A stretch of DNA of 14,858 nucleotides from Methanoregula sp. (GCF_002835825.1 NZ_PIZH01000010.1:1-14858); one strand, 5' to 3'; positions 6,599 through 13,840 are shown, counted from the first letter of the stretch. The notes: generated by a model not told the origin, from the letters alone. Program-made: numbers and translations.

Positions 6599-7536
6599 AC
6601 CTTGCTTTTGGCCTGTACTTAGTCCTCAACACAGCAGCCGTGTTGCTCATTGCTCCGCTGTTTGTAAGCATCATCAAAAAAGTGAAAGCCTGGGCACAGG
6701 GGAGGAGCGGTCCGTCCGTCTTCCAGACCTATCTGACACTCGCAAAACTCCTGAAGAAGGAGACGGTGTATTCGTCGCACTCCTCGTGGGTCATGCGGCT
6801 GACGCCCTATGTGAGTATCGCGGCCGTGCTGGTTGCTGCACTCTTCGTCCCGCTTGTCTTCGTTCCCGAGCCGGTCGGCGGGATAGGCAATATCATCCTT
6901 TTACTCTACCTCCTCGCGCTTGCCCGGTTCTTCATGGCGCTTGCCGGCCTTGACGCCGGCAGTTCCTTTGGCGGGATGGGCAGCTCACGGGAGATGAGCA
7001 TCTCGGCCATCATAGAGCCTACGACCATCATCGTCTTTGCCGCGCTGGTCTTTGTCTTCAAATCCTTAAATGTCTTCGACATGTTTGCCGCATCCGCTGC
7101 TGCCGGTGCACCGGCCACCCCCACCCTCATCCTGCTGGGTATCTCGCTCTTTATCATCCTCGTGGTCGAGACTTCGCGGATCCCGGTCGACAACCCGGAG
7201 ACGCACCTGGAACTGACCATGATCCACGAAGGGATGATCCTGGAGCAGTCCGGTAAAAACCTGGCACTTATGGAACTCTCGGCCGCTGTCAAGCTCACGC
7301 TCCTTATGGCGCTCCTGATCAACCTCATCGTCCCCTTCGGGCTCACCACAACGCTTGCAATTGGCACGATCGCGGTGGCGACAGTCCTCTTTGTTCTCAA
7401 GGCCACGGTCCTTGCCGGGATCATCGGTCTCTTTGAGTCCTCGATGGCGAAGATGCGGTTCTTCCGCCTCCCGAGCCTCTTTGCCATGGCGTTCTTCTTC
7501 TCGACGCTCATCATCATCATCGAGGTGTTCGCATGA
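6595..7536 (+). CDS. hyfC: HyfC/HycD-like (NuoH-family) membrane subunit
   Basis: This 313-residue membrane protein is homologous to NuoH/HycD/EchB, the subunit joining the soluble arm to the ion-pumping arm. The hallmark is E192-TSRIPVDNPETHLELTMIHEGM around 192-214, with acidic residues E192, D199, E202, E206 and E212, as in HyfC. Other family motifs are RRGP-like GRSGPSVFQTY near 36-46, ARFFMALAGLDAGSSFGGMG near 110-129 and FESSMAKMRFFRLP near 280-293. The ATG at 6595 overlaps the HyfB stop (ATGA) and has GGGGTGG at 6583-6589. A GTG at 6586 would add three residues and is less likely. All predicted channel carboxylates appear intact, in contrast to the degenerate soluble subunits. Confidence 0.94.
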   Translation: MNLAFGLYLVLNTAAVLLIAPLFVSIIKKVKAWAQGRSGPSVFQTYLTLAKLLKKETVYSSHSSWVMRLTPYVSIAAVLVAALFVPLVFVPEPVGGIGNIILLLYLLALARFFMALAGLDAGSSFGGMGSSREMSISAIIEPTTIIVFAALVFVFKSLNVFDMFAASAAAGAPATPTLILLGISLFIILVVETSRIPVDNPETHLELTMIHEGMILEQSGKNLALMELSAAVKLTLLMALLINLIVPFGLTTTLAIGTIAVATVLFVLKATVLAGIIGLFESSMAKMRFFRLPSLFAMAFFFSTLIIIIEVFA

Positions 7537-8225
7537 TCGATCCTGCGCTTGTCCAGTCCGTGATCCGGATCCTTTTTGCGGTTGTCATCGTTACGGCAGC
7601 CTACATCATCTCAACAAGGAACCTCATCTCGCTGGTATCGGTCTACGCCCTCCAGTCGCTCACCCTTGTCCTGATGGCGCTTGCCCTCTGGTCGCTTGAG
7701 GGTGCGACCGTCCTCTTAGCGATCGCTGCAGTAACATTTGTGAGCAAGGTGCTCATCATCCCCTACTTCATCGCAAGCATCCAGGAACGGATCCGGATCC
7801 GGCGCGACATTGAGTTCCACTTTCTGAGCCCCACGACCTCTCTCCTCCTCTCCATGGCCCTGATCCTCTTCATCTACATAGCGCTGGCAAATATCCTTGA
7901 AGGGACGCCCGCGAGAGAGAGCCTCTTCTTCTTCGGTGCTGTCATCGGCCTCTCGCTGATGCTCATGGGGATGATGGTCACGTTCTCGCGGAAACGGGCC
8001 ATCACGAAGGTCCTTGGCTACCTCTCGATGGAGAACGGTGTGCTGCTCTTTGGGATGTTTGTCACCGAGCTCCCGTTCATCATCGAGTTCCTGATCATCA
8101 TCGACCTTGTCATCCTCGTGATGTTAACCACGATCTTAACCGTTGGACTCGATTCCACGCTCGAAGAGTACCACCAGCGTCTCCACCGCTTCCATCTTGT
8201 GGGTGACACGGAGGACGGGCCATGA
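7533..8225 (+). CDS. hyfE: HyfE-like membrane subunit
   Basis: This 230-residue hydrophobic protein aligns with HyfE, which has a NuoK-like portion plus extra helices and occurs in hydrogenase 4 and related complexes. Recognisable segments are the N-terminal VSVYALQSLTLVLMALAL, FVSKVLIIPYF near 69-79, and VLGYLSMENGVLLFGMFVTE in the second half, matching E. coli HyfE's IFGYCLMENG region. The C-terminus (DSTLEEYHQRLHRFHLVG) is charged and probably cytoplasmic. The ATG overlaps the HyfC stop, and GAGGTG at 7522-7527 serves as ribosome site. HyfE distinguishes Hyf/Ehr-type complexes from Ech and Coo, so it supports the Hyf-like assignment. Confidence 0.92.
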   Translation: MIDPALVQSVIRILFAVVIVTAAYIISTRNLISLVSVYALQSLTLVLMALALWSLEGATVLLAIAAVTFVSKVLIIPYFIASIQERIRIRRDIEFHFLSPTTSLLLSMALILFIYIALANILEGTPARESLFFFGAVIGLSLMLMGMMVTFSRKRAITKVLGYLSMENGVLLFGMFVTELPFIIEFLIIIDLVILVMLTTILTVGLDSTLEEYHQRLHRFHLVGDTEDGP

Positions 8226-9703
8226 TCCTCGCAGCCTTTGTCCTTGTCGCGGCAGCGGCGCTTGCCGCCATTGCACTGGGCCGGACCCATCGCCAGATGA
8301 ACTCGGCGTGTATCGCAGAGGCCGCTATCTTCCTGGTACTATCGGTCTGGCTCATCCTTTCCTCGCAGATCCCCATGACCTCACTGGCGATCGGGAACGA
8401 GTTTTTCTTCATCGACCATCTGGGCCTCTACGAAGTGCTCATTGCCACGGTCATCTTCCTTCTCGCCGCAGTCTATGCCCGGGGGTATGTTGAGAACCTG
8501 ATCGAGGCGCGGGAACTTTCCCGGGGGAGCCTGAAGCTTTTCTACGGTGCCTGGGCCTTCCTCCTGTTGGTTATCGTCCTTGCATTCTTCTCGGACAACC
8601 TTGCCCTCTTCTGGATCTTCACCGAGCTGACAACGGTCATCTCCGCCATGCTGGTCGCGATCCTGTACGCACGGGACAACATCGATGCAGCCATCAAGTA
8701 CATCTTCATCGCGTCGGTCTCCATGCTCTTCTCGTTCGTCGGCCTTATCTTCCTCTTCGAGATCTCGCGGAGCGTCGTGGGCACCGGCACCCTCAACTGG
8801 ACCGTCCTGATGCAGCAGGCCGGATCCTTCCCGCCCGGCATGGTGATCGCGGCATTCGCCCTCATCTTCATCGGCTTTGCCGCAAAATCGGGGATCTTCC
8901 CCTTCCATACCTGGCTCCCCGAAGCCCATGTGCGGGCGCCATCAGCCGTGAGTGCGATCCTCTCCGGAGTCCTCCTGAACGTGGGTATCTATGGTATCAT
9001 CCGCGTCTTTGCCATCGTCCACCGGACAACCGCAGTCTCCACGGTCTCGCTCCTGCTCCTGGTCTTCGGCCTCCTGACGGTCTTCATCGCGGCCCTGTCT
9101 ATGCTTCCCCAGAAGAAACTCAAGAAGCTGATCGCGTTCTCCAGTGTCGAGAACATGGGGATCCTTCTCATCGGGCTCGCGGTGGCAACCCCCCTTGCCC
9201 TCTTCTGGGTACTCTTCCATGTGATGGCCCACGCATTCACGAAAGCCGGCCTCTTCTTCTCGGCAGGGATCCTCCACCGACAGTACCACAGCACGCTCTC
9301 CCCTGATGCGGTGGACGATATGCGGGATGTCTTCACCCTCCAGCCGGTTGCGGCATGGGGTATCGTCCTTGGCGGTCTTGCCATCACCGGGATGCCGCTC
9401 TTCCCGATCTTCCTCTCGAAGTTCTTCCTCCTGGTCCAGCTGGCAGGCTTCTCACCTGTTGCCCTGGTCATCCTTCTCGTCCTGCTCTTCATCGCTGCCG
9501 GGGCATTCGGGTATTTTGTGATCCGCACATTCACACAGGTATCCGGTTCCGGGGCACACGCAGAGATTGTCCGTTACCAGACCCCTGCCGGTATGAACCT
9601 TCCTGTCATCGTCCTGCTGGTCCTGACCCTCATCCTCGGGACGGTCATCACGTCGGGAGAAGTGGCGTTCCTGAACCAGATTGTCGCGGAGCTGATGTTC
9701 TGA
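8222..9703 (+). CDS. hyfF: HyfF-like second antiporter-family membrane subunit
   Basis: This 493-residue member of the NuoL/M/N transporter family is the second ion-channel candidate of the operon; E. coli HyfF is about 525 residues. Key residues are present: E135 (IFTELTTVIS), K159 (AIKYIFIAS), K222 (FAAKSGIFPFH), H229 and H236 (PFHTWLPEAHVRAPSAVSAI), H333/H337 with K341 (LFHVMAHAFTKAGLFF). The position equivalent to K250 of HyfB is N253, as in HyfF/HycC-type subunits. The ATG overlaps the HyfE stop, with GGAGG at 8210-8214. Two antiporter-like subunits per complex suggest at least two ion pathways. Confidence 0.93.
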   Translation: MILAAFVLVAAAALAAIALGRTHRQMNSACIAEAAIFLVLSVWLILSSQIPMTSLAIGNEFFFIDHLGLYEVLIATVIFLLAAVYARGYVENLIEARELSRGSLKLFYGAWAFLLLVIVLAFFSDNLALFWIFTELTTVISAMLVAILYARDNIDAAIKYIFIASVSMLFSFVGLIFLFEISRSVVGTGTLNWTVLMQQAGSFPPGMVIAAFALIFIGFAAKSGIFPFHTWLPEAHVRAPSAVSAILSGVLLNVGIYGIIRVFAIVHRTTAVSTVSLLLLVFGLLTVFIAALSMLPQKKLKKLIAFSSVENMGILLIGLAVATPLALFWVLFHVMAHAFTKAGLFFSAGILHRQYHSTLSPDAVDDMRDVFTLQPVAAWGIVLGGLAITGMPLFPIFLSKFFLLVQLAGFSPVALVILLVLLFIAAGAFGYFVIRTFTQVSGSGAHAEIVRYQTPAGMNLPVIVLLVLTLILGTVITSGEVAFLNQIVAELMF

Positions 9704-11283
9704 TGGTTGCAGAGGAGAGCATGGGGAAACGTACGGTACGCGAACTGCTGGGGCTAGGCGCGCTTTCAGGACAGGTCAAAGAAGGATGTAATGGCGAATG
9801 GTATCTCCTTGTGAATGAAACGGAGTTCCTGCCGCTTGTCACATCCCTTGCTGCCCGCGAGTGTGCGCTGATCGGGCTCATCTGCACCGAACGCTTCTCG
9901 CCCGGCGCACCGTTCTCCCTCCTGTATATCTTTGAGAAAAAAGGCGTCCTCCTTGTCGTTGTTCTTGACACTGCGCAGTCCGCCCCGTCCATTGCCCGGC
10001 TCCTGCCCTCGGCCTGCTGGTCCGAACGGGACTGTCGGGACGGTTTCGGTATTACATTCCAAGGATCATTTGATGAGCGTAGGCTCCTGCTCCACGAGAC
10101 CTATCCTGATGATTACCATCCTTTGAAAAAGGATGTCAGGAACGTACCTCCGATCATGAAATCGTCAGTGGAACCATCCGAGGAGTATCCCTTCCGGAAT
10201 GTGCAGGGAGATGGCGTGTACCAGATTCCGGTCGGCCCGGTCCATGCCGGTATCATCGAGCCGGGGCATTTCCGGTTCAGCGTGATCGGCGAGAAAATCT
10301 TCAACCTTGAGGTCAGGATGTTCTACAAGCACCGCGGGATCGAGAAGCTGGCGGAGGGCAAGCCCGCAGATGAAGTGGTCCGCATTGCCGAAGCGGTCAG
10401 CGGGGACGAGTCCGTGGCAAATACCGTTGCTTTCTGTAATGCCGTGGAGAAGATTGCGGGAATGCACGTGCCGGACCGGGCCTGGGCCCTGCGCACAATC
10501 TTGATGGAACTCGAGCGGATCGGTTCGCATCTCGGGGACCAGGCCGGCATGCTCGTGGACGTGGCCTTCCCGCTCGGGGCCAGCCAGTTTGCGGTGATCC
10601 GGGAGGAGGTGTTCCGGATGAACGACCTCCTTGCCGGCTCGCGGTTCCTGCGAGGGATGGTTGTGCCCGGGGGGATCTCCCGCGATATCCGCACAGAGGA
10701 CCTGGTGGCGCTTGGGCAGTTTGTCCGGCAGGTCCGGAAGCGGTACCGCACAGGCCTGAAGATCGTGCTCTCGACAGCATCCGTCATCGATCGCTTCTCG
10801 CCGACAGGAGTGGTACGGAGATCGATCCTCCGGCCGCTCAACATCACCGGTCCGACAGCCAGGGCGTCCGGGGCGAACGGTGATGTGCGGGTCGATCATC
10901 CCTACGGCATCTATGCCCGCCATCTCCCGACCGTACGGGTGCTGCATGACGGTGACGTGCTCTCCCGGTTCACGGTCAGGGCATCCGAGATCCTGGATTC
11001 GCTTGACCTGATCGAGCGGCTGCTTAACGCCCTGCCAGACGGGCCGGTACGGGTGGCCTGTGATGCAAAGGATGGTTATGCCCTCTCTCTCGTGGAATCT
11101 GCACGGGGCCAGAGCCTCTGCTGGCTCTGGATCCGGAATGGTGTTGTCGAACGCTACAAGGTACGGACCGCCTCGTACTGCAACTGGCTGGCCATTGAGC
11201 ATGCCGTACAGGGCGAGATCGTCCCGGACTTCCCGCTCATCAACAAGAGCCTGAACCTGTCCTACGCGGGGACAGACCTGTGA
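9703..11283 (+). CDS. HyfG-like (NuoC-NuoD fusion) large subunit lacking all NiFe ligands; Ehr-type
   Basis: This 526-residue protein fuses a NuoC-like N-terminal domain (about 8-145, ending ERDCRDGFGITF, RRLLL and HPLKKD) to a hydrogenase-large-subunit/NuoD-like domain (IPVGPVHAG, EPGHFRF, KHRGIEKLAEGK, LERIGSHLGD, VDHPYGIY, GDVLSRFTVR). In true group 4 hydrogenases the N-terminal motif is RVCGICG; here it is AVSGDES (S233, G234, D235, E236). The C-terminal DPCYSC motif is NLSYAG (518-523). All four Ni cysteines are therefore absent, and hydrogenase activity is not expected. It matches the energy-converting hydrogenase-related (Ehr) class. Start 9703 gives a TGATG overlap with HyfF; ATG 9721, just after GAGGAG, is an alternative. 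The fold appears full length, which suggests selection rather than decay. Confidence 0.9.
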   Translation: MVAEESMGKRTVRELLGLGALSGQVKEGCNGEWYLLVNETEFLPLVTSLAARECALIGLICTERFSPGAPFSLLYIFEKKGVLLVVVLDTAQSAPSIARLLPSACWSERDCRDGFGITFQGSFDERRLLLHETYPDDYHPLKKDVRNVPPIMKSSVEPSEEYPFRNVQGDGVYQIPVGPVHAGIIEPGHFRFSVIGEKIFNLEVRMFYKHRGIEKLAEGKPADEVVRIAEAVSGDESVANTVAFCNAVEKIAGMHVPDRAWALRTILMELERIGSHLGDQAGMLVDVAFPLGASQFAVIREEVFRMNDLLAGSRFLRGMVVPGGISRDIRTEDLVALGQFVRQVRKRYRTGLKIVLSTASVIDRFSPTGVVRRSILRPLNITGPTARASGANGDVRVDHPYGIYARHLPTVRVLHDGDVLSRFTVRASEILDSLDLIERLLNALPDGPVRVACDAKDGYALSLVESARGQSLCWLWIRNGVVERYKVRTASYCNWLAIEHAVQGEIVPDFPLINKSLNLSYAGTDL

Positions 11284-11295
11284 GGTGACCCGATA

Positions 11296-11814
11296 ATGGT
11301 GAACGTGCTATCCTGCCTGCTAAAAAGGAAAGTGACTGCTGACATCCCTGGGCGGGATGAAGAGATCGAGGCGCTGGGCCGGGAGATCCGCCGCGAGGTC
11401 GACGCCGTGTTTGGCGGGAGCCTCGCGATCCGCGAACTTGATACGGGGAGCGACAATGCAGCCGAGATTGAGATCAACAATCTCACAAACCCGCATTACG
11501 ATATCGAGCGGTTCGGCATCACGTTCGTGGCCTCGCCACGTCACGCCGATGTGCTCCTGGTGACCGGGGCAGTGACCCATAACATGGCGGCAGCGGCAAA
11601 AAAGACCTACGAAGCAATGCCATCGCCGAAGTTCGTGGTGGCTGTGGGCGACGATGCCTGCGACGGCGGGATCTTTGCCGGTTCGTACGCCGTGCTCGGT
11701 GGTGCGGAGAAGGTCTTTCCGGTTGACCTGAAGATCCCGGGCAATCCGCCAGCCCCAAAGGAGATTCTGACCGGCCTGCTCGCGCTGATGAACAACGCCG
11801 GTAAAACCCGCTGA
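11296..11814 (+). CDS. HyfI/NuoB-like small subunit lacking all four [4Fe-4S] cysteines; Ehr-type
   Basis: This 172-residue NuoB/HyfI-family protein is recognised by RELDTGS, NPHYDIERFGITFVASPRHA, VLLVTGAVT, FVVAVGD, DGGIFAGSYAV and PVDLKIPG. In active members the proximal [4Fe-4S] cluster is held by CNGC, a GxC before the GGIF motif, and PGCPP. Here these read DNAA (D53, A56), GDDACDGGIF (D120) and PGNPP (N150), so all four ligand positions are replaced. Only C7 and C122 remain, neither at a canonical ligand position. The surrounding scaffold is strongly conserved. Start ATG 11296 follows GAGGTGA (11282-11288) by 7 bases, 12 bases after the large-subunit stop. It is the last gene of the operon. 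The protein probably keeps a structural or gating role between the large subunit and membrane arm. Confidence 0.9.
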   Translation: MVNVLSCLLKRKVTADIPGRDEEIEALGREIRREVDAVFGGSLAIRELDTGSDNAAEIEINNLTNPHYDIERFGITFVASPRHADVLLVTGAVTHNMAAAAKKTYEAMPSPKFVVAVGDDACDGGIFAGSYAVLGGAEKVFPVDLKIPGNPPAPKEILTGLLALMNNAGKTR

Positions 11815-11828
11815 TGTCTTGAGACATC
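11813..11828 (+). terminator. Short hairpin after the six-gene operon
   Basis: GATGTC (11813-11818, overlapping the stop codon) pairs with GACATC (11823-11828) over a 4-base loop. There is no T run directly after it (CCCCC follows), so termination strength is uncertain. It marks the boundary before the separate promoter of the hydrolase gene. Confidence 0.4.
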
Positions 11829-11840
11829 CCCCCAAGGACA

Positions 11841-11848
11841 TTTTATTA
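11841..11848 (+). promoter_or_regulatory. TATA box for the alpha/beta hydrolase
   Basis: TTTTATTA is centred about 30 bases before the ATG at 11875, predicting a transcript with essentially no leader. No ribosome site precedes the ATG, consistent with this. Confidence 0.55.
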
Positions 11849-11853
11849 CACCC

Positions 11854-11873
11854 GCACGATAACCGGTACGTGC
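11854..11873. repeat. Inverted repeat between TATA box and start of the hydrolase gene
   Basis: GCACG (11854-11858) and CGTGC (11869-11873) flank an ACCGGT palindrome (11862-11867). The position, straddling the predicted transcription start, is where an archaeal repressor would act. It is short, so chance is possible. Confidence 0.3.
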
Positions 11874-11874
11874 A

Positions 11875-12654
11875 ATGAAGCCGGTAAGGAAATGGGGGCC
11901 CGGGCCCTATACCGTCGCAGTGATCCACGGTGGGCCGGGAGCACCGGGCGAGATGGCCCCGGTTGCCCGCGAGTTGTCATCGGTAGCAGGCGTCCTCGAA
12001 CCCTTCCAGACCGAGACAACGCTCGAAGGACAGGTGCAGGAGCTCCGGTCGGTCCTGTCGCAGTATGGGATGCTCCCTGTCACCCTGGTCGGCTTTTCGT
12101 GGGGTGCGTTTCTCTCGTGGATGCTTGCCGCCCGGTATCCCGAGCAGGTGAAAAAACTGATCCTTGTGGGATGCCCCCCGTTCGAGGAGGAGCATGCCGC
12201 GTCCATCACCAGAACACGGATGGCCCGCCTTAAAAAAACGGACCGCGACCGGGTGAATATGCTTATCGAAGGGCTTGACGGGACCACCGAAGCCGGCAAG
12301 AACGCGCTCCTCGCAGAACTCGGTACCCTCCTTGCCCGTGCCGACGCCTACGACACGGCCAATGTGCCGGATGAGGGCTTCCACTGCCAGTACGATGTCT
12401 TCCGGGGTGTCTGGGACGAGGCAGCTGAACTGCGGAGGAAGCAGGCGATCCTCCACATGTCCCGGGAGATCCGGTGCCCGGTTGTTGCGATCCACGGCGA
12501 CTGGGACCCCCACCCGGCCGATGGGGTGAACGGTCCGTTGTCAAAAGCCCTGCCGGATTTTGAGTTCATCCTCCTTGAGAAGTGCGGCCACCGCCCGTGG
12601 ATCGAGAGGAGTGCCTCCGAGAAGTTCTACAAGGTACTTGTCGAAGCGATCTGA
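11875..12654 (+). CDS. Alpha/beta hydrolase
   Basis: This 259-residue soluble alpha/beta-hydrolase-fold protein has an oxyanion-loop motif H18-G-G-P-G22, nucleophile elbow G73-F-S75-W-G77, probable acid D211 (HGDWDPHP) and catalytic H239 (KCGHRPWIE). The HGGPG motif is typical of proline iminopeptidase-like (S33) and related esterases, but substrate cannot be read from sequence. The lid region (about 103-190) is charged and helical. The gene has its own promoter and no ribosome site, indicating a leaderless monocistronic mRNA independent of the upstream complex. No signal peptide is present, so the enzyme is cytoplasmic. Confidence 0.88.
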   Translation: MKPVRKWGPGPYTVAVIHGGPGAPGEMAPVARELSSVAGVLEPFQTETTLEGQVQELRSVLSQYGMLPVTLVGFSWGAFLSWMLAARYPEQVKKLILVGCPPFEEEHAASITRTRMARLKKTDRDRVNMLIEGLDGTTEAGKNALLAELGTLLARADAYDTANVPDEGFHCQYDVFRGVWDEAAELRRKQAILHMSREIRCPVVAIHGDWDPHPADGVNGPLSKALPDFEFILLEKCGHRPWIERSASEKFYKVLVEAI

Positions 12655-12683
12655 TGGTATTCCCGTTTCTGCCCCAATACGAT

Positions 12684-12693
12684 CTTTTTAGAG
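12684..12693 (+). promoter_or_regulatory. TATA-like box for the molybdopterin protein gene
   Basis: CTTTTTAGAG is centred about 27 bases before the ATG at 12716. This again predicts a nearly leaderless transcript; no ribosome site is visible. Confidence 0.45.
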
Positions 12694-12715
12694 CCGGGAC
12701 TGCTATCCCCTCTTC

Positions 12716-13405
12716 ATGAACACAAGCAGGGTCCTTATCCTTGTTCTCGTCCTGGTGGCAGCTGGACTCATTGCAGTACTTGTGATAGGCATACCCTCAT
12801 GGAGTTTTGTCTCCCCGTCACCATCTGCTCTCGCCCCCGTGGAAGTGCGCTCCTATGAAGGAAAGGACCTCTCATCGATCAACGATTTCCGGGAAAACTC
12901 CATTGCCGGCCCACAGCATGTTGATATCAACAATTACCGGCTGACCGTGACCGGGCTCACCAACCGGACCCTTGCCTATACGTATGATGAGGTCCTCGGA
13001 CGATATCCTCACTTCACGAAAGTCGTAACGCTATACTGCGTCGAGGGCTGGGCCGTTTCGATCCTGTGGGAGGGTGTGCGGGTATCTGACCTGCTTGACG
13101 ATGCAGGGATCGATTCCCGGGCTAACACGGTCATTTTCACAGCCCATGACGGGTACACGACATCATTTCCCCTGTCATACTTCCGGCAGCGCGAGATCCT
13201 CATGGCATTCCGGATGAACGCGGTCACCCTCCCTCCCGAGAGAGGATACCCGTTCCAACTCGTTGCCGAGGACAAGTGGGGATATAAGTGGATCAAGTGG
13301 ATCGAGAAGATCGAACTTTCAGATGACCCGACCTACCGGGGTTACTGGGAGCAGCGGGGGTTCTCGAATGATGGGGCACTGAGTGGCAGTATTTCAGAGA
13401 AGTGA
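12716..13405 (+). CDS. Membrane-anchored sulfite-oxidase-fold molybdopterin-binding protein
   Basis: This 229-residue protein starts with a single hydrophobic segment (about 5-26), a signal anchor or uncleaved signal peptide, followed by a Ser/Pro linker. The rest matches the Oxidored_molyb (sulfite oxidase/YedY-MsrP) fold. C108 in TLYCVEGW is the predicted Mo-coordinating cysteine. The family motifs WEGVRVSDLL, HDGYTTSFPL and the C-terminal KWGYKWIKWIEKIEL are clear. The protein is shorter than MsrP (about 300) and consists of little more than the Moco domain. It likely acts outside the membrane on an unknown substrate (sulfite, methionine sulfoxide or another oxo compound). The DUF4405-like membrane protein converging on it could be its electron partner. 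Confidence 0.88.
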   Translation: MNTSRVLILVLVLVAAGLIAVLVIGIPSWSFVSPSPSALAPVEVRSYEGKDLSSINDFRENSIAGPQHVDINNYRLTVTGLTNRTLAYTYDEVLGRYPHFTKVVTLYCVEGWAVSILWEGVRVSDLLDDAGIDSRANTVIFTAHDGYTTSFPLSYFRQREILMAFRMNAVTLPPERGYPFQLVAEDKWGYKWIKWIEKIELSDDPTYRGYWEQRGFSNDGALSGSISEK

Positions 13406-13431
13406 TCCTGCCATTGCGACCCCCGTATGCT

Positions 13432-13701
13432 TCAATCCCCAATAACTTTGCCCTTCAGGACCTGACGGGTCATGGTGATGATCCAGTGGCGGTTCATGAA
13501 CAGGTGCAGGCAGACGCATAGACCGAGGATAACTCCGGCCCCATCGTGAATATCTGAAATACGGGCTGTCGGCAGGATAAGGTGGTTTGGCCCGAAAAGC
13601 CGCAGGAGTACCGTCAGCTTGATGAGCCCGGTCATGATGCTGACCGCAAACACACACCCCATCACAAGATCGATCCCCCACCGTATAACATTCCTGTTCA
13701 T
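13432..13701 (-). CDS. Small DUF4405-type cytochrome b-like membrane protein
   Basis: This 89-residue protein has two hydrophobic segments (about 8-35 and 54-69). H52, H66 and H72, in SDIHDGAG, CLHLF and NRHW, follow the HxxxG...H...W spacing of DUF4405 and small b-type cytochromes, making H52/H66 candidate heme ligands. C62 and C64 are also in the second helix. Larger cytochromes b have four helices, so this one may dimerise. The start ATG 13701 is preceded on the minus strand by GGGAGA. The gene ends only 26 bases from the convergent molybdopterin gene. I infer that they act together, like MsrP with MsrQ, but the opposite strands mean they are not one operon. Confidence 0.75.
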   Translation of the reverse strand: MNRNVIRWGIDLVMGCVFAVSIMTGLIKLTVLLRLFGPNHLILPTARISDIHDGAGVILGLCVCLHLFMNRHWIITMTRQVLKGKVIGD

Positions 13702-13840
13702 ATGCTTCTCCCGATCAGTGCATAGTGTACCAGGAGAATATCATGCTATGGGATCGGGCAGTGCAAAAAGCCCAAGAGGGGAGGGTTGTAGGATATCTGA
13801 GAAGAAGTGCCAGCCTTGTTTTTTGTTCTCACATGGTGCG
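13702..13840. other. Intergenic gap between the DUF4405-like gene and Mut7-C gene
   Basis: This gap should hold the promoter of the minus-strand DUF4405-like gene. A weak AT-rich GATATTC on the minus strand near 13736-13742 is the best candidate. A T6 tract on the plus strand (13820-13825) faces the wrong way to terminate the Mut7-C transcript. Nothing else is recognised. Confidence 0.4.

Noticed and set aside
9355..9702. Upstream extension of the large-subunit reading frame inside hyfF
   Set aside because: The stretch overlaps hyfF in another frame and translates to low-complexity sequence. The family N-terminus fits the ATG at 9703 or 9721.
10165..11202. Minus-strand open frame of 345 codons within the large-subunit gene
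   Set aside because: It is a complementary-strand shadow produced by GC-rich codon use; the plus-strand product has clear NuoC/NuoD homology.
4661..11814. Functional hydrogenase 4 / formate hydrogenlyase
   Set aside because: The order and membrane subunits fit, but all NiFe and proximal-cluster cysteines are missing, and no formate dehydrogenase or ferredoxin subunit is present.
4661..11814. Fpo/complex I of methanogens
   Set aside because: A fused NuoC-NuoD subunit, HyfE, and only two antiporter-like subunits point to the Hyf/Ehr type. Separate fpoC, fpoD, fpoJ, fpoK and fpoF genes are absent.
9703..11814. Soluble subunits as pseudogenes
   Set aside because: Both frames are full length without frameshifts, have good ribosome sites, and keep scaffold motifs. 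Only the ligand positions are changed, in both proteins.
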